Source: Actinokineospora diospyrosa
Lineage (GTDB): Bacteria; Actinomycetota; Actinomycetes; Mycobacteriales; Pseudonocardiaceae
Reading direction: 5' to 3'
Length of the DNA: 64,000 bases
Assembly: GCF_024171925.1 (NCBI RefSeq)
Contig: NZ_JAMTCO010000001.1
Coordinates: 372,001 to 436,000 of the forward strand
Part shown: piece by piece, positions 55,492 through 63,834 of the stretch
How the letters are laid out: every line of letters starts with the position of its first letter
Numbering within the stretch: position 1 is the stretch's first letter
Notes under the pieces: generated by a model
The model's database searches: none
What the model was told of the DNA's origin: nothing
The model's input: the letters and a program-made list of their open reading frames with translations, nothing else
Program-made: the position numbers and the translations under genes

Positions 55492-57015
55492 TCAGTGGGG
55501 GTGTGTTGATGACAGACTGTCGCTTGTGGAGGTCAATTCGCGCAGTGCGGCGCGGCGCGGCTTTCCGGTGCGGGTCTTGGGGAACTCGCCGTCGGCCAGG
55601 TAGCGCAGGCGGGCGGGGGTGAGGCCGTGCGCGGCCGAGACCGCCGCGCGCACCTGCGCGGGGTCCGGGTTCCCTTCCAGCAGCAGGACAAGGCCGTCGT
55701 CGCCGAGGGTGGCGCCGACGGAACCCTTGCGGGCGCCGGGGAGTTCGGACACGGTGGCTTCGATCGCGCTCGCGTGGTGGGTCGTCCCGTCGACGGTCAA
55801 CGCTCCCGCGAGCGTGCCGGTGATGGTGAGCAACCCACCGCGCACCACGGCGAGGTCGCCGGTGTCGAGCCAACCGTCCTCGGTGAACGGCGTGGTGGGG
55901 CCGTCGATGTAACCGCGGGTGACCGACTCACCACGGATCTGCAATCGTCCTTGCGCGCCAACGGGAACGATCCCACTCGCGTCGACCACCCGGACGGCGA
56001 TGCCCGCGTGCGGCTTGCCGACCGGGACCGGGTCGGTGAGCTCCGCCGGGTCGACGCGGTGGTCGATGACGCCCGCGGCCGTCTCGGACATGCCCCACCC
56101 GGGCCGCACCGCGGTCGCGGGCAGGCCGAACGGCGCCAAAGCGGCGGTGAACCGGCGGATCGTCGCCGCCAGCACGGGTTCGCCGCCGTTCATCACGTAC
56201 CGCAGCCCGGACAGGTCCCACGCGCCGGAGCCCGCCCGCGCGGCGATCGCCTCCAGCGCCGAGGTCGTGCCCCAGGCCAGGGTCACGCCGAACCGGTCGG
56301 CGATGTCGAGCCAGCGCGCCGGGTCGCCGCTGATCCACAACCGGTGCGCGTGCACCTGCGTGCAGGCCAGTTGCACGTCCCGCAGGTGGAACATGACCAG
56401 CCCGCCGACGTGGTCGAGGGGCATCGAGTTGAAGGTGACCGCGTGCTCGTCGAGGTCGTTGTCCTCGATGGTCGCCGCGGACCGGCTCAGCACCGCGCGG
56501 TTGGTCAGCGCCACGGTCTTGGGCGCGCCGGAACTCCCGGCCGTGCTGCTGAGCAGGACGACGTCGTCCAGTTCGGTCTGCACCCAGTCCTTGTCCGGCG
56601 CGTTGTCCCGCAGCCGCGCCACCGAACCGGCCCACCGCGGTCCGCGCGGCAGCGGCTCGTCGGCGACCAGCCACCGGTAGTCCCGGCCGAGCCCGCTCGG
56701 TGCCGCTCCGGTTGGCACGGCGACGAATCCGCCCAGCACGCACGCCCAGAACGCGGTCAGCAGGTCCTGGTTGTCGGCCTGGTGGACCACCACCCGCTCA
56801 CCCACGCGCACGCCCGCCGCGCGCAAACCGCCCAACACGCGCGCGGCCGCGTCGAGCAGGTCGGCGTAGGACAGCCGGGTCTGCGCGCCGTCGGCGGCGA
56901 TCAGGTGGATCGAGGGCTCGATCGAGCGGGCCGCGGCCCTGGGCAGCAGCTCACCCAGGCACTGCGCGTCCAGCCGCGGGGCGGGCCCGCCGTCGAGGAC
57001 CGACAGCTCGGACAT
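55492..57015 (-). CDS. AMP-dependent acyl/aryl ligase
   Basis: 507 residues from ATG 57015 with AAGGAGGT, a near-ideal ribosome site. The ANL-superfamily core motif A3 reads SSTAGSSGAPKTVALTN (near 180). A5 is GWGMSETAAG, A7 DGWLDTGDLAVV, and the terminal catalytic lysine region FPKTRTGKPRR is present. It activates a carboxylic acid as the adenylate and transfers it to CoA or a carrier protein; no carrier is encoded nearby. Separated from the upstream MFS gene by a terminator and a tandem repeat. Confidence 0.82.
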   Translation of the reverse strand: MSELSVLDGGPAPRLDAQCLGELLPRAAARSIEPSIHLIAADGAQTRLSYADLLDAAARVLGGLRAAGVRVGERVVVHQADNQDLLTAFWACVLGGFVAVPTGAAPSGLGRDYRWLVADEPLPRGPRWAGSVARLRDNAPDKDWVQTELDDVVLLSSTAGSSGAPKTVALTNRAVLSRSAATIEDNDLDEHAVTFNSMPLDHVGGLVMFHLRDVQLACTQVHAHRLWISGDPARWLDIADRFGVTLAWGTTSALEAIAARAGSGAWDLSGLRYVMNGGEPVLAATIRRFTAALAPFGLPATAVRPGWGMSETAAGVIDHRVDPAELTDPVPVGKPHAGIAVRVVDASGIVPVGAQGRLQIRGESVTRGYIDGPTTPFTEDGWLDTGDLAVVRGGLLTITGTLAGALTVDGTTHHASAIEATVSELPGARKGSVGATLGDDGLVLLLEGNPDPAQVRAAVSAAHGLTPARLRYLADGEFPKTRTGKPRRAALRELTSTSDSLSSTHPH

Positions 57016-57080
57016 GGGAAACCTCCTTCTGGGGCAAGCGGGCGAACCCGGGGCGGGTGGGACGACCTCGCCGAGCGGGG

Positions 57081-57167
57081 GCACAGCAGTGGAGCGGGCA
57101 CAGCAGTGGAGCGGGCACAGCAGTGGAACTGGGCGCAGCGGTGAAACGGGGTGAAGCGGTCGAGCGG
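57081..57167. repeat. 17-18-bp tandem repeat in the 5' leader of the ligase gene
   Basis: About five units; the first three are GCACAGCAGTGGAGCGG (57081, 57098, 57115) and later ones decay. It lies 66-150 bp upstream of the ligase start codon, so it would be in the mRNA leader. Confidence 0.75.
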
Positions 57168-57193
57168 GGCGAAACGGGCACACCCGGTCGCGA

Positions 57194-57225
57194 GTGCGGG
57201 GCGCGCCCGAAGGCACGCCCCGCAC
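57194..57225 (-). terminator. Hairpin after the MFS gene
   Basis: 10-bp perfect stem GTGCGGGGCG (57194-57203) with 57216-57225, 12-base loop, just downstream of the minus-strand MFS stop codon. Confidence 0.7.
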
Positions 57226-57237
57226 CGGGTTGTCCTG

Positions 57238-58719
57238 CTAGGCGGCGACGCGCTTCTTGCGCAGCGCCGACACCAGGGTCGCGAGCAGCGTGAGCGCCGA
57301 GACCGCGGTGATCACGTACATGCCGTTGTGGTAGCTGTCAATGGTGTTGGTCGCGCCAGCACCACCGGTGCCCGCCGCCATGGTGGCGGTGACCACGGCC
57401 AGCAGCAGCGCCGCGCCGACCTGGTAGCCGGTCTGCAGCACACCCGCGGCCAGGCCCTGCTCCGCGTCGGCCACACCGCTGGTGGCCTGCACGTAGGAGC
57501 CGGTGAACGAGAGCGGGAAGGCGACGCCGATCAGCAGCATGGTCGGCAGCAGCACCGCGACGTAGCTGGAGTCGGTGTCGATGCGCAGGAAGGAGATGTA
57601 GGCCAGGGTGTAGGCCACGAAGCCCGCGAACATCATCCACTTCGGGCCGAACTTGCCCAGCAGACCACCGGCGCGCGGGGCGATGATGGCGATCAGGATG
57701 CCGCAGGGCAGGAACGCCAGCGCCATCTCCAGCGGCGACCAGCCCCGGCTGTCCTGCAGGTACAGCGAGCCGATGAACTGGAAGCTCATGTAGGTGCCCA
57801 GGATGGCCGCCGCGGTCAGCGCCGCGCCGATCAGGCCGCCGTTGCGCAGGAAGCCCAGCCGGATCAGCGGGTTGGCGGTGCTGCGCTCGATCAGCACGAA
57901 CGCCACCACCAGCACGATCACGCCCGCGAACTGCAGCAGCGTCTGCGCCGACGCCCAGCCGACCTCGGGGGCGCGCACGATGGTGAAGACCAGCAGCAGC
58001 ATCGCGCCGGTGACGCTGATGGCGCCGGGGATGTCGTAGTGGCGCTTGCCGGTGGCCGCCTCGTCCTTGCGGACCAGGATGGAGGCGCCGACCAGGATGG
58101 CGAGCGCGATCGGCACCGGCAGCAGGAAGGTCCAGCGCCAGCCGATCTCGGTGAGCAGACCACCGGCGACCAGACCGAGCGAGAAGCCGAACGCGCCGCA
58201 GGCGGTGTAGATGGCGACGGCCTTGTTGCGCGCGGCGCCCTCGGGGAACTGGGTCAGGATGATCGCCAGACCCGCTGGTGCGGTGAACGCCGCGGCCACA
58301 CCCATGACGAACCGGGCCGCGATGACCAGGAAGCCGTCGGTGGCCAGGCCGCCGATCAGCGAGGCGATGCCGAAGATGGCGACCGCGACCAGGAACACCT
58401 TGCGCCTGCCGACCAGGTCGGCCATCCGGCCGCCGAGCAGCAGGAACCCGCCGAAGCCGAGCACGTAGGCGCTGACCACCCACTGCACCGAGGAGGTGGA
58501 CATGCCCAGCTCCTGCTGGATGGGCGGCACGGCGATGCCGACCATGGCGTTGTCGAGCGCGTCGAGGAACATCGCGCTGCACAGCACGATCAGCGTGGCC
58601 CAGAGCTTGCCGGTCCACTTCTCGCCGCTGGTGTCGGTGCTCGAGGTCGTGACCTCGGCCTTCGGGTCCACCACCGGCGGCGGCGTCTCCTTGGGCGTCG
58701 CTTCCTGTGACGCAGTCAT
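57238..58719 (-). CDS. MFS drug transporter, DHA2-type (14 TM)
   Basis: 493 residues from ATG 58719 with GGGGAAAGAAG upstream. About 14 transmembrane helices. Motif A reads GGRMADLVGRRKVF and the LDALDNAMVGIAVPPIQQEL start of helix 1 is typical of DHA2 (EmrB/QacA) exporters. It probably exports a toxic small molecule under control of the TetR gene upstream, whose operator-like palindrome recurs before this gene. Confidence 0.88.
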   Translation of the reverse strand: MTASQEATPKETPPPVVDPKAEVTTSSTDTSGEKWTGKLWATLIVLCSAMFLDALDNAMVGIAVPPIQQELGMSTSSVQWVVSAYVLGFGGFLLLGGRMADLVGRRKVFLVAVAIFGIASLIGGLATDGFLVIAARFVMGVAAAFTAPAGLAIILTQFPEGAARNKAVAIYTACGAFGFSLGLVAGGLLTEIGWRWTFLLPVPIALAILVGASILVRKDEAATGKRHYDIPGAISVTGAMLLLVFTIVRAPEVGWASAQTLLQFAGVIVLVVAFVLIERSTANPLIRLGFLRNGGLIGAALTAAAILGTYMSFQFIGSLYLQDSRGWSPLEMALAFLPCGILIAIIAPRAGGLLGKFGPKWMMFAGFVAYTLAYISFLRIDTDSSYVAVLLPTMLLIGVAFPLSFTGSYVQATSGVADAEQGLAAGVLQTGYQVGAALLLAVVTATMAAGTGGAGATNTIDSYHNGMYVITAVSALTLLATLVSALRKKRVAA

Positions 58720-58771
58720 GCTTCTTTCCCCACTCCAGGTTGAACAAACAGGGCTCGGACGGGCAACATTT

Positions 58772-58791
58772 TTTGAACTTGAGGTACAAAA
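58772..58791. promoter_or_regulatory. TetR operator-like site upstream of the MFS gene
   Basis: CTTGAGGT core within 58772-58791, flanked by AAAA/TTTT-like ends. It matches the core of the palindrome at 59438-59449 in the tetR promoter. Confidence 0.5.
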
Positions 58792-58834
58792 CTCCGGCGC
58801 GGCCTGCCGCCCCGGTGGCCGGGGTCGGTCGGGG

Positions 58835-59413
58835 TCAGATCGCCATGACGGCCGCGTCGATGGCCGCGTCGAACCGGGAGCGGTCCACCCTGGCCTTGGC
58901 CAGCACCCGCAGCCCGATCATCGTGCTCTGCATCAAGCACGCCAACGCTTTCGGGTCCTTCTCCGGCGCGATCTCACCGGCCTGCTGGGCGGCGATGAAC
59001 GCGGCGTGCAGCACCGCCTGGCTGGAGTCGAAGGAGCGACCCAGCAGCCGGGCGGCGTTCTCGTCGTGCGGACCGATCTCGACCGCGCTGTTGACCACCA
59101 GGCAGCCGCACCGGTCCGGGTCGGCCAGGTCGGCGTCGACGAACCCGGTGAGCAGCGCCTTGATCCGGTCGCGGATCGGTTCGTCGGTGTCGAGCACGGC
59201 CCGCAGGTCGTGCAGCGACACGTCGGCGTAGTGCTCCAGGCTGCGCAGGAACAGCTCGTGCTTGCTGCCGAAGGCGTTGTACAGGCTGCCCTTGCCGATC
59301 CCGATGCTGTCGGCCAGGGCCTGCGGGGACGTCTCGGCGTAGCCGTTGACCCGGAAGGTCTCGGCAGCCTGCGCCACCGCCTGGTCCTGGTCGAACTTCC
59401 GGGGTCTCCCCAT
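58835..59413 (-). CDS. TetR/AcrR-family repressor
   Basis: 192 residues from ATG 59413. N-terminal helix-turn-helix SPQALADSIGIGKGSLYNAFGSKHELF (about 28-54) and a C-terminal ligand domain with LVVNSAVEIGPHD (near 105), as in AcrR/EbrR-like regulators. The gene lies 115 bp upstream of and in line with the MFS exporter, and divergent from the luciferase-like gene. Palindromes before all three suggest one regulon. Confidence 0.88.
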   Translation of the reverse strand: MGRPRKFDQDQAVAQAAETFRVNGYAETSPQALADSIGIGKGSLYNAFGSKHELFLRSLEHYADVSLHDLRAVLDTDEPIRDRIKALLTGFVDADLADPDRCGCLVVNSAVEIGPHDENAARLLGRSFDSSQAVLHAAFIAAQQAGEIAPEKDPKALACLMQSTMIGLRVLAKARVDRSRFDAAIDAAVMAI

Positions 59414-59437
59414 GGCCGGGAACGGTAGACTGTTTTA

Positions 59438-59449
59438 GACCTTGAGGTC
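59438..59449. promoter_or_regulatory. Palindromic operator in the tetR/luciferase-like intergenic region
   Basis: Perfect palindrome GACCT-TG-AGGTC, 24 bases upstream of the tetR start and about the same from the divergent gene. On the minus strand a TTGACC -35-like element overlaps it. Confidence 0.6.
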
Positions 59450-59473
59450 AAGTATTCGGCGAGGAGAGCGCTC

Positions 59474-60442
59474 ATGACGCACACGTTCGGCGACCGACCC
59501 GGCTGGAACACCATGTTCCGGCAGGGTGAGTTGACGCTGGGGCTGATGTACCCGCTGGAGTCCTACAGCGGCGCCGTGCCCAGGCTGGACGTCGCCGAGC
59601 AGGTCGAGCAGTCGGTGCTCGCCGACCAGCGCGGGTTCGCCGCGCTGTGGGCGCGCGACGTCCCGCTGCTGGACCTGTCCTTCGGCGACGGCGGCCAGCT
59701 GTTCGACACCTGGGTCTGGCTGGCCACCATCGCCGCCAGGACCACCCGCATCGCGCTGGCCACCGGTTCCACGGTGCTGCCGCTGCGCAACCCGATCGAC
59801 GTCGCGAAGGCGGCCGCCTCGCTCGACCAGCTCAGCGGCGGCAGGCTCGTCATCGGCGCGGCGACCGGCGACCGGGGGGTGGAGTTCCCCGCCTACGGGC
59901 TCAACCGCGACCACAGCGGCGTGCTGTTCCGCGAGTCGGTCGAGGTCATCCGGCGCCTGTGGGCCGAGGACTTCCCGGACGTGGACTCGGTCTACGGCAC
60001 CCTGCGCGGCACCGACCTGCTGCCCAAGCCGCTCGGGCGGCGGGTACCGCTGCTGATCACCGGCAACAGCCGCCAGGAGATCAGCTGGATCGCCGAGCAC
60101 GGCGACGGCTGGCTGATGTACCCGAGGCCGCTGGTGCAGCAGCGCATGATCACCACGTCCTGGCAGCAGGCGACGCCGCGGTGGAAGCCGTTCGCCCAGT
60201 CGCTCTACATCGACATCGAGGAGGACGCCGGTGCCGCGCCGAAGCCGATCCACCTCGGGTTCCGGTCCGGGTGGCGGCACCTGTTGGACCACTTGGGGCA
60301 GTTGCGCGACATCGGCGTGAACCACGTGGCGCTCAACCTCAAGTACGGGCGCAGGCCCGCTCCCGAGGTGTTGCAGGAGATCGCCGAGAACGTGTTGCCG
60401 CACTTCCCGACCGTTTACCCGGAGCCGGCCGAGGTGCACTGA
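59474..60442 (+). CDS. Luciferase-like (LLM) flavin-dependent oxidoreductase
   Basis: 322 residues from ATG 59474 with GGAGAG upstream. TIM-barrel LLM features: LGLMYPLESYSGAVP, ALATGSTVLPLRNPIDVAKAAASLDQLSGGRLVIGAATGDRG (about 85-130) and LITGNSRQEISWIAEHGDGWL. Likely an FMN- or F420-dependent monooxygenase/reductase of the TIGR03571-like group. It shares a promoter region with the TetR gene and is probably repressed by it. Confidence 0.85.
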   Translation: MTHTFGDRPGWNTMFRQGELTLGLMYPLESYSGAVPRLDVAEQVEQSVLADQRGFAALWARDVPLLDLSFGDGGQLFDTWVWLATIAARTTRIALATGSTVLPLRNPIDVAKAAASLDQLSGGRLVIGAATGDRGVEFPAYGLNRDHSGVLFRESVEVIRRLWAEDFPDVDSVYGTLRGTDLLPKPLGRRVPLLITGNSRQEISWIAEHGDGWLMYPRPLVQQRMITTSWQQATPRWKPFAQSLYIDIEEDAGAAPKPIHLGFRSGWRHLLDHLGQLRDIGVNHVALNLKYGRRPAPEVLQEIAENVLPHFPTVYPEPAEVH

Positions 60443-60467
60443 GCTCGGCGCCCGCCGGGGTTGTCCG

Positions 60468-60527
60468 ACGGGGATTCGCATTCGCGGGCAGTGGCGCCGG
60501 TCACTCTCCGCGAATGCGAATCCCCGT
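60468..60527 (+). terminator. 20-bp perfect hairpin after the luciferase-like gene
   Basis: Perfect inverted repeat ACGGGGATTCGCATTCGCGG (60468-60487) with 60508-60527; the 20-base loop can partly pair. Lies 25 bp after the stop codon. Confidence 0.8.
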
Positions 60528-60578
60528 GCACGACCGCGTCCATTCCCGTCTTTTCTTCCACCGCTGAAAACAACGACC

Positions 60579-61763
60579 GTGGCCCGCTTGGTGCTTCCTT
60601 TCCGCCGCGCTCTGGCCGAGCGCGACGTCCGCCTGCTCGTCGCCGCCCGGCTGATCTCACAACTGGGCAACCAGGCCGCGGTGACTGTCACCGGTCTCGC
60701 CGTGCTCGACATCGGCGGCGGGGTTGCCGGGATCGGGGTTGTGCTGGCCGCGGGCGCCCTGGCGATGGCGGCGTTCCTGCTCGTCGGCGGCGTGCTGGCC
60801 GACCACGTCCCCCGTCGGCGCGCGATGGTCGCCGCCGACCTGGTCCGCTTCGCCGCGCAGGGGCTGACCGCGCTGCTGCTGCTCACCGGCACGGCCGAGG
60901 TCTGGCACCTGGCGCTGGCGCAGTCCGTCGCCGGGGTGGCCGCCGGGGTCTACCTGCCCGCGGTCACGGCCATCGGCGCCGAGGTTTCTTCCGCTCAGCA
61001 CCGAAAGGAAGCCAACGCGCTGCGCGGCCTGGTGAACGCGCTGTCGGCCGTCGTCGGCCCCGCGATCGGCGGTCTGCTGGTGGTCGCGGTGGGACCGGGC
61101 GCGGCGCTGGCGGTCGACGCGGTGACCTTCCTCGCGAGCGCGGGGTTGGTCGCGGCGATGCGATCGGGTTCGGCGGCGTCCGGCGGGCGGCCAGGTCTGC
61201 TGGTGGGCTGGTCGGAGTTCCGCTCGCGGCGGTGGCTGTGGAGCGTGACCGTGCTCGCCGGGGCGTGTGGGTTAGTTGTCTTCGCGCCGATCACAGTGCT
61301 AGGGCCGGTCGTGCTGGGCGCTACCTGGCCCGCGGTGCTGACGGCTCAAGGTGTTGGTGCGTTCATCGGCGGCGTGCTGGTGACGTGGCCGCGCCCGCGG
61401 CGGCCGCTGGTGTGGGTGGTGTTCGGCGCACTGCTGCTGTTGCCGTTGCCACTCCTGGTCGCCGCAGCCGCGCCGTTGCCGCTCGTGTTGGCGGGCGCGT
61501 TCGTGTGGGGAGTCGAGCAGTCGGCCCACTGGACGCTGTGGCAGACAGCCCTGCAGGACGGCGTTCCCGGTGACGTCCTGGCCCGAGTGTCCTCATTCGA
61601 CTGGTTAGTGTTCACCGCCGCCGGTCCGCTTGGGTATCTCCTCGCCCCTCTCGGTGTAGCAGCTATCGGGGCGGCGGGGACGCTGGTGGTCGGATCGGTG
61701 CTTGTGTCCATTGTGGTCTTATTGGTGCGAGCAGGTCTTCCTCGCGACCCCTGCGCGCGATGA
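60579..61763 (+). CDS. MFS transporter, enterobactin-exporter (EntS)-like
   Basis: 394 residues from GTG 60579; no strong ribosome site. About 12 transmembrane helices, with GGVLADHVPRRRAMVAADLVRF as motif A and a second motif near LGYLLAPLGVAAIGAAGTL. The family (MFS_3/EntS) exports siderophores and other small molecules. Its last 101 bp overlap the convergent amidase gene. Confidence 0.82.
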   Translation: MARLVLPFRRALAERDVRLLVAARLISQLGNQAAVTVTGLAVLDIGGGVAGIGVVLAAGALAMAAFLLVGGVLADHVPRRRAMVAADLVRFAAQGLTALLLLTGTAEVWHLALAQSVAGVAAGVYLPAVTAIGAEVSSAQHRKEANALRGLVNALSAVVGPAIGGLLVVAVGPGAALAVDAVTFLASAGLVAAMRSGSAASGGRPGLLVGWSEFRSRRWLWSVTVLAGACGLVVFAPITVLGPVVLGATWPAVLTAQGVGAFIGGVLVTWPRPRRPLVWVVFGALLLLPLPLLVAAAAPLPLVLAGAFVWGVEQSAHWTLWQTALQDGVPGDVLARVSSFDWLVFTAAGPLGYLLAPLGVAAIGAAGTLVVGSVLVSIVVLLVRAGLPRDPCAR

Positions 61764-62748
61764 CCTGAAGCCCGACCGGGCACCCGTCTTCGGTGAACCC
61801 GGCGGGAATGCTCGCGGCGGGGTGGCCGGTGAGGTTGAACAGCCAGGTGAGCGCGGTGCTCATCGTCGCGCCCGGCCCATCGTGCCCGTGCGGCGGATTC
61901 GGCGTCGTGGGCGTGAGGATGAGGTCGACCCGTTCGAAGATCGCCGCCAACCGCCTCAGGTTCTCGCTCACGTCGACTCCCTCGCCCGCGCGGTGCCGGA
62001 ACCACGCCTCCTGCGGATCCACCAGATCGACCGCGATGTCCTCGAGCGGCACCCGGATCGACTCCCTGGCCACGGCCGCCTGCTCCGGGTCGGTCGTGGC
62101 GAACCCGAGGTCGCCCGACCACACCCCCGCCGCGGCCCGGGGGTCGAGCTCACGTCCAAGAAGGACTTCCGCCGCCGCTTTCGCGTCCTGTGGCCAAGCC
62201 GCCAGAACCCCCGGCGCCACAACGTCCCCCGACGTCACCTTCACCCCGATCACCCCGCACCACGCCGCCGGGATCCGCACCGACCCGGCTCCATCCCCAC
62301 CCGTCGCGATCGGCACGACGCCCGTCGCCACCGCCACCGCCGACCCGGCCGACGAACCCCCGGGACTGCGCTCCGAGTGCCACGGGTTGAGCGTCAGCCC
62401 TCGGTCGTTGCGCCCCCAAGTCCGCCACGGCGTTCCCGGCCCGGGAACGCTCGTCGTGCCCAACACCACGCAGCCTGCCCGCACGAAGGCCGCACGTCCG
62501 GTCTTCGCCTTCACCCCGATCGGCACTCCCGCCAACGGAAGCACCGCACCGGAGGCCACCAGGCGGTCGACCTGGCGCGCCGCGACCACGGCGCCTTCAC
62601 GTTCCACTGTGCGGAAGGCGTTGGCCCAACCGTCCACTTGGTCCAGTCGAGCCAACGCCATCCGAGCGATCTCGACCGCCGTGACCTGGCCGTGGTTGAC
62701 CATCCGGGCGATCTCGACCGCGGCGGTGGCCACGTAGTCGGCGATCAT
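61663..62748 (-). CDS. Amidase-signature enzyme
   Basis: 361 residues from ATG 62748 with GAGAGGGG upstream. Ser-cisSer-Lys triad elements: GVPIGVKAKT (Lys near 79) and SPGGSSAGSAVAVATG with the two Ser (near 128-152). It is shorter than most amidases (450-500), mainly between the GGSS block and the C-terminal LTPTTPNPP region, so part of the substrate domain appears reduced. Hydrolyses an amide of unknown identity. The C-terminus overlaps the convergent MFS gene by 101 bp, and its Pro-rich last 20 residues may be an added extension. Confidence 0.78.
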   Translation of the reverse strand: MIADYVATAAVEIARMVNHGQVTAVEIARMALARLDQVDGWANAFRTVEREGAVVAARQVDRLVASGAVLPLAGVPIGVKAKTGRAAFVRAGCVVLGTTSVPGPGTPWRTWGRNDRGLTLNPWHSERSPGGSSAGSAVAVATGVVPIATGGDGAGSVRIPAAWCGVIGVKVTSGDVVAPGVLAAWPQDAKAAAEVLLGRELDPRAAAGVWSGDLGFATTDPEQAAVARESIRVPLEDIAVDLVDPQEAWFRHRAGEGVDVSENLRRLAAIFERVDLILTPTTPNPPHGHDGPGATMSTALTWLFNLTGHPAASIPAGFTEDGCPVGLQVIARRGREEDLLAPIRPQWTQAPIRPPASPPPR

Positions 62749-62829
62749 CTAGCCCCTCTCCCTCGTACGGGGCCAGATCCTGCCATTCGACTGCGCCGTG
62801 AACCCGCAGCGGTCGCCAACCCGCGCTCG

Positions 62830-63609
62830 TCAAGATCCAGCGGTTGGCAACGCGCGTACCCCGTTCTCCCGCGTCCGGTAGTTCAGTTCCGCGTCAGCCT
62901 CGGTCAGCAGCGTCCGCACCGCGCGCAAGCGGGCCGCCACCGCGTCCCGGTGCCGGTGCAGGACCCGCACCTGTTCCACCGCGCCCGCCACCAAGTCGTT
63001 GGCTTCGGTCTCGGCGGAAGCGCGCAGTGCGGCCAGTTCCCGGGTCTGTTCCGCGCGCCGCGCCGCCATCGCTGTGGTGAAGTCGGTTTGCACCTGCTCG
63101 CGCAGGGCGCTCGCCTGCTCGTCGAGTTCCCGGCGGCGGTGTTCGGCCAGGTAGGACTGCGTGGTGATCAGGTCGTGCGTGCGTTTAGTCAACGCCTGGT
63201 GTTCTACCTCGGCCTTGCGCGCCAGGCGTTCGTGCCGGTCGCGGGCGGCGGTCTCCATGGCGCGCACCGTGGACCAGGTGCGCTCGGCCACCGCCCGCGC
63301 CCTGGCCAGCACCTCCTCCGCCTCGGCGTTGGCCAGCTCGATCACCCGCCGCGCGCGGACTTCCGCGCCCACCAGGTCCACCGGCGCCCGGCAGAGGCGG
63401 TCGATGCGGTCGCGCAGCACGAGGGCTTCCCGCCGGGCGCGTTCCAGTTCGCCCGCGAGCCGTTGCGCCTTCGCCACGGCCGCGTCGCGGTCCTCGGTCA
63501 GCGTGCGCAGGTCGGTTTCGACGCAGGTGACGTAGTGCTGCACCTGCCTTGTGCGGTAGCCGCGCCAGGCGAGGTCGAACCCGGTCGACAGCGGCACCAT
63601 CTCGGTCAT
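62830..63609 (-). CDS. DivIVA/Wag31-like coiled-coil protein
   Basis: 259 residues from ATG 63609, preceded by GGAGGG at 63614-63622; an in-frame GTG at 63624 lies inside that ribosome site. The N-terminal FDLAWRGYRTRQVQHYVTCVETDL resembles the lipid-binding start of DivIVA family proteins. It is followed by long heptad-rich coiled coil (about 40-240) with many Arg/Glu/Ala. Probably a polar or septal scaffold or a related filament protein. Confidence 0.75.
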   Translation of the reverse strand: MTEMVPLSTGFDLAWRGYRTRQVQHYVTCVETDLRTLTEDRDAAVAKAQRLAGELERARREALVLRDRIDRLCRAPVDLVGAEVRARRVIELANAEAEEVLARARAVAERTWSTVRAMETAARDRHERLARKAEVEHQALTKRTHDLITTQSYLAEHRRRELDEQASALREQVQTDFTTAMAARRAEQTRELAALRASAETEANDLVAGAVEQVRVLHRHRDAVAARLRAVRTLLTEADAELNYRTRENGVRALPTAGS

Positions 63610-63834
63610 CTCGGTTCCCTCCACCAGGGAGCGGGGACCGGTGGACAGGTCCCCGCTCCGGTGCCGGCGCCCGGCGCCGACCGCCGTGGTCTTCCCAGGT
63701 CACCATGCTCGCCCGCCGCCAGCCGGGCCGACTCCTCCGCGGCAGGTGAAGATTCCCATGCAACGCCGGTGATCAATTCGGCGTTTTCCCCTTGTGAGCG
63801 GCGAACAGCGCCGCGTACCCGGGGGAGATCCCGC

